Shown piece by piece: positions 42,414 through 49,437 of a stretch of 64,000 nt of DNA. Source of the DNA: Phil1 sp964487565 (lineage in GTDB: Bacteria > Bacillota > Clostridia > Christensenellales > CAG-138); contig CAZARN010000007.1 of NCBI GenBank assembly GCA_964487565.1, positions 62,001-126,000 of the forward strand, given 5' to 3'. Each line of letters opens with the position of its first letter. Within the stretch, counting starts at the first letter, position 1. The position numbers were made by a program, and so were the translations under genes. A model generated the notes under the pieces. It searched no databases, had not been told where the DNA came from, and saw nothing but the letters and a program-made list of their open reading frames with translations.

Positions 42414-43541
42414 TTGAAATTACTGCATGGAATATCCGCGTTTGCCAAAAAGGAAACGGTGCTCGTGATCGCAGCCGCGTGCGCGATCGTTTCGATGTTT
42501 TTTGTGAAGCCGGACGCGCTTTATCTTTCCTATATAGATTACCGGGTGCTTTCGCTCCTTTTCGCGCTCATGTGCGTCACCGCCGGGCTTCAGGAATGCG
42601 GCCTGTTCGACATCCTTGCGCGCAAGCTCCTTTCCGGCAAAAAAAGCGCGTATCTGCTTTCGCTCATCCTCGTTCTGCTGCCGTTTTTCAGTTCCATGCT
42701 CGTCACAAACGACGTTGCTCTCATAACCTTCGTGCCGTTCGCGCTGCTGGTTCTCGCAATGACGGGCCGGACGGAAAGCGCGCCGTATATAATCGTTCTC
42801 CAAACCGTCGCGGCGAACCTCGGCAGCATGGCGACGCCCGTGGGCAATCCGCAAAACCTTTATCTCTTTGCAAAATACTCGATGGACGCCGGTTCGTTTT
42901 TCGCGTGCGTGCTCCCTGTGGCGGCGCTTTCGCTTCTGCTTATCATACCCGCGGCGCGCATAGGCGCGCACGGCACGATATCGCTTGATCTCGGCAAACA
43001 CGAACGGCCGGCCTCGCCGCGGCTCGCCGCAATGTTCGGCGCGCTGTTCGTTCTCTGTCTTCTCTCGGTTTTCCGCGTGCTGCACTATGCCGTTCCGGCG
43101 GCCGCCGCGCTGATATGCTGTCTGGCTTTTTCCGGAAAAACTCTTCGCAGGGTCGATTATCTGCTGCTCGTCACATTCATTTGCTTTTTTGTTTTTTCCG
43201 GCAACATGGGCCGTATAGACGCCGTCAAAACGCTTTTGACCTCGCTGCTCGGGCGCGACGCGCTGCTGACCTCCGCCGCGTCGAGCCAGGTCATCAGCAA
43301 CGTACCGGCCGCCGTGCTGTTATCAGGCTTTTCCCAAAACAGCCGCGCACTGCTCCTCGGCACCGACATCGGCGGTCTCGGCACGCCGGTTGCCTCCCTC
43401 GCGAGCCTTATCTCGCTCAAGCTGTATGCAAACAGCGACGGCGCGAAGCCCGGACGCTATATGGCGCTGTTCATTGCCGCAAACGCAATCGGACTTGCCG
43501 TGCTTATGCCGTTTGCATATCTTTTGCTGTCTGTCCTTTGA
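42414..43541 (+). CDS. SLC13/ArsB-NhaD superfamily ion or anion transporter
   Basis: The 375-residue membrane protein has about ten hydrophobic helices. The conserved SSMLVTNDVALITFVPF and the helical-hairpin motif NLGSMATPVGNPQNLYLF in the first half, and ISNVPAAVLLSGF and TDIGGLGTPVASLASLI in the second, are the inverted-repeat signature of the ion transporter superfamily. The family includes Na+/H+ antiporters (NhaD), arsenite pumps and dicarboxylate carriers, so the substrate is uncertain. TTG at 42414 is the start, seven bases after GGAGG; the upstream GTG at 42372 overlaps the -10 region. Substrates linked to the methylaspartate pathway 6 kb away are possible, but nothing shows it. Confidence 0.82.
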   Translation: MKLLHGISAFAKKETVLVIAAACAIVSMFFVKPDALYLSYIDYRVLSLLFALMCVTAGLQECGLFDILARKLLSGKKSAYLLSLILVLLPFFSSMLVTNDVALITFVPFALLVLAMTGRTESAPYIIVLQTVAANLGSMATPVGNPQNLYLFAKYSMDAGSFFACVLPVAALSLLLIIPAARIGAHGTISLDLGKHERPASPRLAAMFGALFVLCLLSVFRVLHYAVPAAAALICCLAFSGKTLRRVDYLLLVTFICFFVFSGNMGRIDAVKTLLTSLLGRDALLTSAASSQVISNVPAAVLLSGFSQNSRALLLGTDIGGLGTPVASLASLISLKLYANSDGAKPGRYMALFIAANAIGLAVLMPFAYLLLSVL

Positions 43542-43557
43542 CGCGCGGCGACGGATA

Positions 43558-43586
43558 TTGATAAAGCCATCAAGACATGATATATT
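43558..43586 (+). promoter_or_regulatory. Promoter of the DUF523-aspartokinase pair
   Basis: TTGATA (43558-43563), 17-base spacer and extended -10 TGATATATT (hexamer 43581-43586). Confidence 0.7.
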
Positions 43587-43616
43587 CCTGTGTAAACAAA
43601 AATTCCGGAGGTCGTT

Positions 43617-44051
43617 TTGAACATTCTCATAAGCGCATGTCTTCTCGGCGTAAACTGCCGCTATAACGCAGACCGTCTCCCGGTCTCAGGCGATGTGCTG
43701 AAGCTGATGGAAAAGCATACGCTCATCCCCGTCTGTCCGGAGGTGTTCGGCGGGCTATCCACCCCGCGCGAGCCTTCGGAGATACGCGGCGTGCGCGTAT
43801 ACGCCAAAAGCGGCCTCGACGTGACGGACAACTATATGCGCGGCGCGCGGGAAACGCTGAGACTTGCGCGGCTTTACGGCTGCAGGATCGCCGTGCTCAA
43901 GGAACGCAGCCCCTCCTGCGGCGCAGGCGCTGTATATGACGGATCGTTTTGCGGCCGTCTCGTCGAAGGCGAAGGCGTCACCGCGCTCCTTCTCATGAAC
44001 AACGGCATAAGGATTTACGGTGAATCAAATTGTTTGGAGATAGACATATGA
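43617..44051 (+). CDS. DUF523 family protein (YbbK-like)
   Basis: The 144-residue protein covers a full DUF523 domain: ISACLLGVNCRYN at the N-terminus, VCPEVFGGLSTPR around residue 40 and LKERSPSCGAGAVYDG around 93. Conserved cysteines at those three sites suggest a metal or Fe-S site; no function is established for the family. TTG at 43617 is the start, with CGGAGG at 43606-43611. Its stop overlaps the aspartokinase start (ATGA), implying co-translation, which is not a partnership I know from other genomes. Confidence 0.87.
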   Translation: MNILISACLLGVNCRYNADRLPVSGDVLKLMEKHTLIPVCPEVFGGLSTPREPSEIRGVRVYAKSGLDVTDNYMRGARETLRLARLYGCRIAVLKERSPSCGAGAVYDGSFCGRLVEGEGVTALLLMNNGIRIYGESNCLEIDI

Positions 44052-45007
44052 AAATTGCAGTTTTGAAATTCGGCGGCACCTCCGTCGCGGATGAAACAGC
44101 GCGCGGATGCGCAATGGAACGCATTGCGGAATACCTGCGCGCGGGATACGGCGTCGCCGCGGTCGTGTCCGCCATGGGAAGGCGCGGGGCGCCTTACGCA
44201 ACGGATACGCTCCTCTCGCTCGTGCGGGGCGAAGCGTCGCAGCCCGTGACGCGCGACCTCATCATGTCCTGCGGAGAAACGATCTCCGCGTGCGTATTCG
44301 CGGATGCGCTTTGCGAGCGCGGCATGGCGGCCGTGCCTATGAACGGCATGAGCGCCATGATAAAAACCGACAGCGCCCATCTTTGCGCCGAGGTCACAGG
44401 TATGGACACCTCCCGTGTGACGGACGTGCTCAACGGCTCCAATGTGGCTGTGATAACCGGTTTTCAGGGCGTATCGCCCGATAACGAGGTCACTACCCTC
44501 GGCCGCGGCGGAAGCGATACGTCCGCCGTGTGCGTCGCGGGTTATCTCGGCGCATCCGAAGCGGTCATCTATACCGATGTTCCTGGCGTTGCGCAGTGCG
44601 ATCCGCGCATTGTGCCCGAAGCGCGCTTTCTCGATGAGATGTCGTGCGCCGATATGCTTTCGCTTGCGCGACTCGGCGCAGGCGTCGTGCATCCCCGCGC
44701 GGTCGAAGCGGCGCTCAGGTTCAACATTCCGGTCTATGTGCGCTCGACGTTTGAAAGCTCGGTCGGCACGAAGCTTGTTCCGAATGCGCCCGAAAAGCCC
44801 GGCTTCACCGGCATTGCGATAAAGCACGACGGCGAATGCGACGCTGTCAGTATGCTCTACCACGGCATGGCCGGGATAGAAGCGCAGGCGCGCGATCTTT
44901 TCAAAAATGCCGGGATCACCGTCGAAGGCGACGCGATCACGCTGCGCGTCAAAAAGGAAGCTTCCGGAGATTGTGCGCGAGAGCTTTATAAGCACTTCGC
45001 GCGTTGA
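44048..45007 (+). CDS. Aspartokinase, short form lacking a full ACT regulatory region
   Basis: Aspartokinase phosphorylates L-aspartate for lysine, threonine, methionine and dipicolinate synthesis. The 319 residues have the amino-acid kinase motifs KFGGTSVAD near the N-terminus, SCGET around residue 76, GFQG and TTLGRGGSDTSAV around 145-165, and the aspartokinase-specific YTDVPGVAQCDPRIV. The kinase domain ends near residue 245. Only about 70 residues follow, with no complete pair of ACT domains, whereas usual enzymes have ~400 residues. It is therefore likely insensitive to lysine/threonine feedback or inhibited by another route. In spore formers a dedicated isozyme can serve dipicolinate synthesis; that is speculation here. 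GGAG precedes the ATG by 8 bases. Confidence 0.85.
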   Translation: MKIAVLKFGGTSVADETARGCAMERIAEYLRAGYGVAAVVSAMGRRGAPYATDTLLSLVRGEASQPVTRDLIMSCGETISACVFADALCERGMAAVPMNGMSAMIKTDSAHLCAEVTGMDTSRVTDVLNGSNVAVITGFQGVSPDNEVTTLGRGGSDTSAVCVAGYLGASEAVIYTDVPGVAQCDPRIVPEARFLDEMSCADMLSLARLGAGVVHPRAVEAALRFNIPVYVRSTFESSVGTKLVPNAPEKPGFTGIAIKHDGECDAVSMLYHGMAGIEAQARDLFKNAGITVEGDAITLRVKKEASGDCARELYKHFAR

Positions 45008-45011
45008 AACA

Positions 45012-45047
45012 AAAAGCGGGGCCGCCTCAAGTGGCGGCCCCGCTTTT
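45012..45047. terminator. Bidirectional intrinsic terminator
   Basis: A 15-bp stem pairs 45012-45026 with 45033-45047; it is AAAA/TTTT-bounded on both sides and serves the convergent aspartokinase and lipoprotein genes. Confidence 0.92.
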
Positions 45048-45062
45048 ATTTTTTACCGTTTT

Positions 45063-45647
45063 TCATTCCGTGGGGAGCGTATATCCCGTGCCGGAATACA
45101 GCGCAGTGAACAACGCCGTTACGGCGTCGAGGCTCCACGGGAAGGAAGTCGGCGTATAGCCTGCGCTTGAAAGCGTATCGGCTGCGCCGTCCTGCAACAG
45201 CGACTGAGCAGCGGCATATATGTCGCCGAGCTTCTGCTCGAAAGCGGAGGCATGTTCTTCGTCAAGCGCTTCAACGAAGCTCTTTGCCGCAGCGGTTATA
45301 CTTTCGGCGCTCAGAACGTACTGGGCGTTCCAGTCAAGCAGCTCTCCGGCGAGTTTTGCCGCTGAAAGCGAGCATCCCGCCGTTGAAGGCTGATAGTTGT
45401 CCGACACATCCGTGAGGATCGCCGTAAACGCATCAAGCGCCGCCGTTTCATCTACGCCCTGACCGGCTGTTTCGCTCACAGCGGGCGCTGAGGTGTCAAC
45501 GGGAGCCTGCGTGGTTTCGGTCGAACCGGCTGCATCGGTCGTGCCCGAAGCCGGGGTTATATCCGTGGTTGTAGTTGCGTTTGAACAGGCGCACATGCAG
45601 ACAAGCATTGACGCCGCCGCCACAAAAGCGGCAATTTTCTTGATCAT
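45063..45647 (-). CDS. Putative lipoprotein of unknown function
   Basis: The 194-residue protein begins with a type II signal peptide (MIKK, hydrophobic 5-17) and a lipobox-like MCAC with Cys21 as the probable lipid attachment site. Residues 22-65 are a Thr/Ser/Ala/Pro-rich linker of low complexity. Residues ~68-194 form an Ala/Leu-rich, mostly helical domain that I do not recognise. It should be anchored to the outer face of the membrane. AAAGGGTGA precedes the ATG. It has its own consensus promoter (45711-45739) and is monocistronic. Confidence 0.7.
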   Translation of the reverse strand: MIKKIAAFVAAASMLVCMCACSNATTTTDITPASGTTDAAGSTETTQAPVDTSAPAVSETAGQGVDETAALDAFTAILTDVSDNYQPSTAGCSLSAAKLAGELLDWNAQYVLSAESITAAAKSFVEALDEEHASAFEQKLGDIYAAAQSLLQDGAADTLSSAGYTPTSFPWSLDAVTALFTALYSGTGYTLPTE

Positions 45648-45710
45648 TCTGATTCACCCTTTCTTTTCTGTTCGCGCGGCCGCATGCCTGCCCCGCAAAA
45701 CAGTTTCCAT

Positions 45711-45739
45711 ATTTTAGTCCGCACCCCTCTTGCCGTCAA
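45711..45739 (-). promoter_or_regulatory. Promoter of the lipoprotein gene
   Basis: Minus strand TTGACG (45734-45739), 17-base spacer, TAAAAT (45711-45716). Confidence 0.75.
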
Positions 45740-45825
45740 TCCCCCTCAACGGGCGCATATGGTCCAAAACAGGCTGAATCAGACATGTTTTCGTTAATTA
45801 TTAAGCTTTGATGAACATTGCGGCT

Positions 45826-46167
45826 TCAGCGCGAGAAAACGTCGAGCGCCGATACGATCGTATCGAGGAAAGCATCCTCTCCAAACGTGTTTATCTTGAA
45901 AAAGACGGCCTGACTGCCGCCCGAAGTGATGGCGCTTAGGCGCGTCGTGCCGCAGCCGTCCGTCACGAGGGTTATGTTCAGGCTGACGCGGTTGCTGCCT
46001 ATCATGCTGTAACGCTCATAAACGCGCACGGCGCAGCGGCAGTTGCCGACATTCATATCGGAGCCGTTTTCATAGCTTGCGGAAGCGCTGTTGTTCATCA
46101 CAGCGTCGTCGATCGCAGCCAGTATCTCCTGAAAGCCGCCATGGAGCGTGCGTTCAATTTTTGCCAT
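45826..46167 (-). CDS. DUF6054 family protein
   Basis: The 113-residue protein resembles clostridial DUF6054 proteins, with MAKIERTLHG at the start, RCAVRVYERYSMIGSNRVSLNITL in the middle and AITSGGSQAVFFKINTFGEDAFL near the end. It has no signal peptide or membrane segment, and its role is unknown. The ATG at 46167 (MAKIE) is preferred over the ATG at 46188 because a GAGG lies nine bases before it and the family begins there. An extended -10 promoter lies at 46191-46219. It is divergent from tRNA-Leu. Confidence 0.75.
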   Translation of the reverse strand: MAKIERTLHGGFQEILAAIDDAVMNNSASASYENGSDMNVGNCRCAVRVYERYSMIGSNRVSLNITLVTDGCGTTRLSAITSGGSQAVFFKINTFGEDAFLDTIVSALDVFSR

Positions 46168-46190
46168 AATCAAAACCTCGCTTTTCAATC

Positions 46191-46219
46191 AGCATAGCAT
46201 AATCGGGCGCGGCTGTCGA
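46191..46219 (-). promoter_or_regulatory. Promoter of the DUF6054 gene
   Basis: Minus strand TCGACA (46214-46219), 17-base spacer, TGCTATGCT (hexamer 46191-46196). Confidence 0.55.
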
Positions 46220-46228
46220 TATGTCGGC

Positions 46229-46257
46229 TTGACGCGAAAAGAAGCTGCGCATATAAT
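46229..46257 (+). promoter_or_regulatory. Consensus promoter of tRNA-Leu
   Basis: TTGACG (46229-46234), 17-base spacer, TATAAT (46252-46257), 19 bases before the tRNA 5' end. Confidence 0.85.
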
Positions 46258-46276
46258 TGTTATTGTTTCGTGATTT

Positions 46277-46363
46277 GCCGGAGTGATGAAACAGGCAGAC
46301 ATAGCAGACTTAAAATCTGCCGCCCGCAAGGGCGTGCGGGTTCGAACCCCGCCTCCGGTACCA
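46277..46363 (+). tRNA. tRNA-Leu (anticodon UAA)
   Basis: The 87-base tRNA includes the encoded CCA. Acceptor GCCGGAG (46277-46283) pairs with CTCCGGT (46353-46359), with G-U at the first pair. The anticodon arm GCAGA/TCTGC closes a loop CTTAAAA containing UAA, which reads UUA and UUG. The long class II variable arm (CGCCCGCAAGGGCG) and T-loop GTTCGAA fit Leu. It is transcribed alone. Confidence 0.97.
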
Positions 46364-46381
46364 GCAACGTTACGTTGCGCC

Positions 46382-46421
46382 AATATCGTTGCTCACCTTT
46401 TGTGGGCAGCGATATTTTTTT
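46382..46421 (+). terminator. Terminator after tRNA-Leu
   Basis: AATATCGTTGCTCAC (46382-46396) pairs imperfectly with GTGGGCAGCGATATT (46402-46416), followed by a T run. A small extra hairpin GCAACG/CGTTGC lies between the tRNA and this stem. Confidence 0.8.
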
Positions 46422-46568
46422 GCTCGACTTTTAAGTCTTCTTCAAAACCATCCGGTGTTTTGTTGCGTACAGGTGCTTTTTATCAGCAGTAAGTAAGGCA
46501 CGGCTTTTCCCGTATCCCGATCTGTGATATTCTAAACGCGAACAATTTTATTATCGAGGTAACATCCT

Positions 46569-47093
46569 GTGCTGAAGCTTATTGAACGGCGCGCCGAATA
46601 CGTTGACGGATACAAAGCGTATTGTCAGGAAGCATATGATAACCATGTTATATATTTTGTTCCGAGCGATCCTGCCCGTATAGACGGCGGCTGGTTCGCG
46701 AGGACAAAAGAATGGTATGACAAAAAAGAAACAGGTCAAATACCCGGCCAGCCCATTGGATTTCATTATTGGGCAGTGGACGGAGACGTTTTTATTGGCG
46801 AATTTCAACTGCGTACCGAGTTTACGGAAGAAATCATAACAGGTATAGGAAGCATAGGCTACGCCGTTCGGGTGTCGCAACAGGGTAAAGGTTACGGCGC
46901 CGAGCTGCTCAGACAAGGGCTTAAAATCGCAAAAGAACACGGCATGACAAAAGTGCTTCTGAACATCAGCGAATCAAACGCCGTATCGGCACACGTTTGC
47001 GAAAAGCTCGGCGGCAGACTGATGGACAAAATAAGCGCGACCGATCGCGCACAAGGCGATCATGTCATGCGCAGGTATTGGATATATCTTTGA
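46569..47093 (+). CDS. GNAT family N-acetyltransferase
   Basis: The 174-residue protein has the GNAT acetyl-CoA loop VSQQGKGYGAELLRQG (about 104-119), a preceding beta strand GYAVRV, and LNISESNAVSAHVCEKLGG, typical of RimJ/RimL-like acetyltransferases. The target is unknown. GTG at 46569 is the start, eight bases after GAGG. Its reading frame is visibly less GC-biased than its neighbours and it lies right after a tRNA gene, both hints of horizontal acquisition, but no integrase or direct repeat was seen. A TGATATTCT extended -10 lies at 46528-46533. Confidence 0.85.
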   Translation: MLKLIERRAEYVDGYKAYCQEAYDNHVIYFVPSDPARIDGGWFARTKEWYDKKETGQIPGQPIGFHYWAVDGDVFIGEFQLRTEFTEEIITGIGSIGYAVRVSQQGKGYGAELLRQGLKIAKEHGMTKVLLNISESNAVSAHVCEKLGGRLMDKISATDRAQGDHVMRRYWIYL

Positions 47094-47140
47094 ACGCCCG
47101 CGCCGCATTTGGCTTCGGCCGTCCGCTTTTTGGGCTTATA

Positions 47141-48079
47141 TCAGAGCGTCATGTCGTTGAACTTTTCCGCTTCCTCGTTCGCCGACACAATGTCGCCGAC
47201 ACGCCCGGCAATGAGGTATCTGTCCCCTATCGGATCATAAAACACCTGTTTCACAAGGCGGAAGTTTTCAATACAGCCGGTGCTCGGCACATGCGTGCGC
47301 GGCCCGGTGCACGGATGCAGGCTGTCGCCGATGAGTATATGACCCTCGTCGTGAAAGGATATTGAATAATCGGCCGCGATCGCCTCCTTGACCTTCTGTT
47401 CGAGCGCGTCAAGGTCAAGCTCCGGCTTCTTGTTTTCGAACACCAGCAGGAAGCCGTGTTTTATATCGCCGTGGTGGCAGCGTTTGAATTCTTCCTCCGG
47501 CATATAGAACTCCATAAGATCCTCTGCCGTATGCGCCATCTGTCTGTACCGCACGGACTTCGATACGATATTGTATATTTCCTGCGGCTGCGGGCCGAAC
47601 ACAGTCGGCCGCGTGATTATCACCTCCTCGCCCATGCCGATGAGAAGATTCGCGTTCACATGCAATATCGGATATATTAGGTCAAAATGCTCCACGATGA
47701 CGCGCTTGCCGTTCTGCACGGCACGCATTATGGCTTCGGCAAGTATGTGCATCTGCGTGAACGCCGCCTCGAAGCGTATATCAACGTGATATGTATGCGC
47801 CTTGAAGAAGCCGTGGCCTTCTTCATCCTGATCTAGCAGCGGCAGCGGGCGCGTGTTCACGCCGTTATCGTCGTTGGTCAGATCAAGCCCCGGGAACATG
47901 CCCTTGATGAGCATGCTTTTGCCGGAGCCGGACTCTCCGATTATGCCGATGAGCTTGTCATACGGGCTCAAATACATCTGGGATATCTGCATGCCGAGGT
48001 CGTATATCCTGTCGCGTCCTCTCGGCGCAAAAAACACGCTGTACAGGTGGCTCGTCTGCATCCTCGCCGAATATGACAT
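47141..48079 (-). CDS. P-loop ATPase with C-terminal tRNA-synthetase SAD-like domain
   Basis: The 312-residue protein has a Walker A GESGSGKS at 48-55, a kinase-like or adenylate-binding N-terminal domain (~1-200) and a C-terminal ~100 residues. The C-terminal HPCTGPRTHVPSTGCIENFRLVK recalls the CxxxHV segment of the alanyl-tRNA synthetase second additional domain (SAD), with a two-residue insertion. It is not a tRNA synthetase: no class II catalytic core is present. Its function is not known to me. It begins three bases after the stop of citC, with GAGGAA in the citC end, so it is co-translated with the lyase-activating ligase, and a role in lyase maturation or prosthetic group handling is a reasonable guess only. 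Confidence 0.75.
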   Translation of the reverse strand: MSYSARMQTSHLYSVFFAPRGRDRIYDLGMQISQMYLSPYDKLIGIIGESGSGKSMLIKGMFPGLDLTNDDNGVNTRPLPLLDQDEEGHGFFKAHTYHVDIRFEAAFTQMHILAEAIMRAVQNGKRVIVEHFDLIYPILHVNANLLIGMGEEVIITRPTVFGPQPQEIYNIVSKSVRYRQMAHTAEDLMEFYMPEEEFKRCHHGDIKHGFLLVFENKKPELDLDALEQKVKEAIAADYSISFHDEGHILIGDSLHPCTGPRTHVPSTGCIENFRLVKQVFYDPIGDRYLIAGRVGDIVSANEEAEKFNDMTL

Positions 48080-48082
48080 GCG

Positions 48083-49066
48083 TTATTCCTCCGTATTCAT
48101 AATATAATCATATGTTGCGTCCGGGACCAGCGGGCGCGTAAGCTCCGCCCTGCCGGAAAGTATCAGCTCCCGCACGCGGCTTGCGCTCACCGGCTGACCG
48201 TCCTCCTCCATGCGCGGGATCTCGATCACTTCAACCCCGTACTGCCCGAGATTGGCCATAAGCTCCCGGTTGTATGCGTTTGTCACGGGCGAAAGCGGCT
48301 CCGTTCCGAGAAAGCGCTTTTTTATCTTCAGTTTGGGAACAAACCGCTGCGTGAACACGGCGATGTCGAGCGCGCACTTGACTTCGCTCGGATCCACGTT
48401 TTCCTTGAGGAAATAGGTCGGGAACGTGGCGGATGAAACAAGATATCCTCCCGACGGCTGCACGGTGATGTTTTTTATGTCAGCCGTCCCCTCCCGCGCA
48501 AGACGAAGCCTCACATCCGGCGGGAACATGGCCTTATCCTCCGAAAGGATGAAAACATACAGGAAGGAGCAATGCGCGGCGGCATAGTGCATGAGATAGC
48601 TGTGTCCGAGCGTGAACGGATTGCAGTTTGCAACGATGCAGCCGACGTCGCGCGCGTCCCGCGCCTCCGGAAGGGCGGCGATGAATTTGTCGATCCCGCT
48701 GCGCCTGTTTTCCATAAGAAGCGTATCCTTTGTGGAAGCGACGCAGGAAAAACCGAGGCTTTCAAACAAAGCGCGGTTGGAAGGCTTTGTATAAAGAAAG
48801 AGATGCGATATTCCGCGGCGGAACGCTTCGTTGTAAAGTTCCGTGAGCACCTTCGCAAAAAGCCCTTCGCCCTGACGCTCGGGCGATGTGCCGACGCATT
48901 TGATTATGCTGCCGTCAAGCGAGCCCGCAGCGACGATCTCATCATCCTCGCGAAGGATCACGGTGAACTCAGCCCCCTCGTCAAAACGAATGCCCGTCGA
49001 TCGGAGGAAGCTTATGACTTCTTCTTTTTTGTGCCCGCAAAGAGGGCTTGCATACTCTATATCCAT
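48083..49066 (-). CDS. citC: [Citrate (pro-3S)-lyase] ligase, here probably citramalate lyase ligase
   Basis: CitC acetylates the phosphoribosyl-dephospho-CoA arm of the acyl-carrier subunit, activating the lyase. The 327-residue protein has an N-terminal GNAT-like region (~20-110) and a nucleotidylyl transferase domain with VANCNPFTLGHSYL (about 148-161) and VSASRVRELI near the C-terminus, typical of CitC. It is divergent from citDEF. TATAAT (49073-49078, minus strand) lies exactly six bases before the ATG at 49066 and there is no ribosome site, suggesting leaderless translation. The next gene on its strand starts three bases after its stop. citX and citG, needed to make and load the prosthetic group, are not in the window. 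Confidence 0.92.
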   Translation of the reverse strand: MDIEYASPLCGHKKEEVISFLRSTGIRFDEGAEFTVILREDDEIVAAGSLDGSIIKCVGTSPERQGEGLFAKVLTELYNEAFRRGISHLFLYTKPSNRALFESLGFSCVASTKDTLLMENRRSGIDKFIAALPEARDARDVGCIVANCNPFTLGHSYLMHYAAAHCSFLYVFILSEDKAMFPPDVRLRLAREGTADIKNITVQPSGGYLVSSATFPTYFLKENVDPSEVKCALDIAVFTQRFVPKLKIKKRFLGTEPLSPVTNAYNRELMANLGQYGVEVIEIPRMEEDGQPVSASRVRELILSGRAELTRPLVPDATYDYIMNTEE

Positions 49067-49072
49067 ATATAT

Positions 49073-49078
49073 ATTATA
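49073..49078 (-). promoter_or_regulatory. -10 box of citC
   Basis: TATAAT on the minus strand, six bases before the citC ATG; -35 match is weak (TATGCA at 49096-49101). Confidence 0.55.
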
Positions 49079-49094
49079 CTCGGCAGGATTGGAT

Positions 49095-49123
49095 TTGCAT
49101 AGGCCGCCGCACGGGTATATAAT
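49095..49123 (+). promoter_or_regulatory. Promoter of the citDEF-mesaconase operon
   Basis: TTGCAT (49095-49100), 17-base spacer, TATAAT (49118-49123). The -35 overlaps the citC -35 region on the other strand, so the two divergent units could share control. Confidence 0.75.
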
Positions 49124-49161
49124 GTCGAGAGCGCTAGACTACGATGCAGAAAGGATGACCT

Positions 49162-49434
49162 TTGAGAATGGAAATTAAGCAAAAGGCCTCCGCCGGGACC
49201 CTTGAATCCAGCGATGCGATCATCGAGCTTACGCCCGCAAAAGGCATAACGGTTGAGCTTGAATCCGTCGTTGCGGCACAGTTCGGCGAAGAAATCGAAA
49301 ATACCGTGCGCGACGTACTGTCGGCGATGGGCGTAACGGATGCGCACGTTCGCGTGACCGACCGCGGCGCGCTCGACTGCGTTATACGCGCGCGGGTTGA
49401 AACCGCTGTGCGCCGCAGCGCAGGGGAGGTTTGA
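49162..49434 (+). CDS. citD: Citrate/citramalate lyase acyl carrier subunit (gamma)
   Basis: CitD carries the 2'-(5''-phosphoribosyl)-3'-dephospho-CoA arm that holds the acetyl group in the lyase cycle. The 90-residue protein has AGTLESSD, in which Ser16 corresponds to the modified Ser14 of Klebsiella CitD, and the C-terminal DRGALDCVIRARVE. The start is ambiguous: TTG at 49162 has the better spacing from AAGGA (six bases), while ATG at 49168 matches the family N-terminus; they differ by two residues. It is the first gene of a five-gene operon. Confidence 0.93.
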   Translation: MRMEIKQKASAGTLESSDAIIELTPAKGITVELESVVAAQFGEEIENTVRDVLSAMGVTDAHVRVTDRGALDCVIRARVETAVRRSAGEV

Positions 49435-49437
49435 AAT

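Noticed and set aside
46277..46363. tRNA-Leu as an attachment site of a genomic island
   Set aside because: No integrase, no duplicated tRNA 3' end and no mobility genes were found on either side.
47141..48079. Alanyl-tRNA synthetase or editing protein AlaX
   Set aside because: Only the C-terminal motif resembles the SAD domain; the rest is a P-loop domain and no aminoacylation core or HxxxH editing motif is visible.
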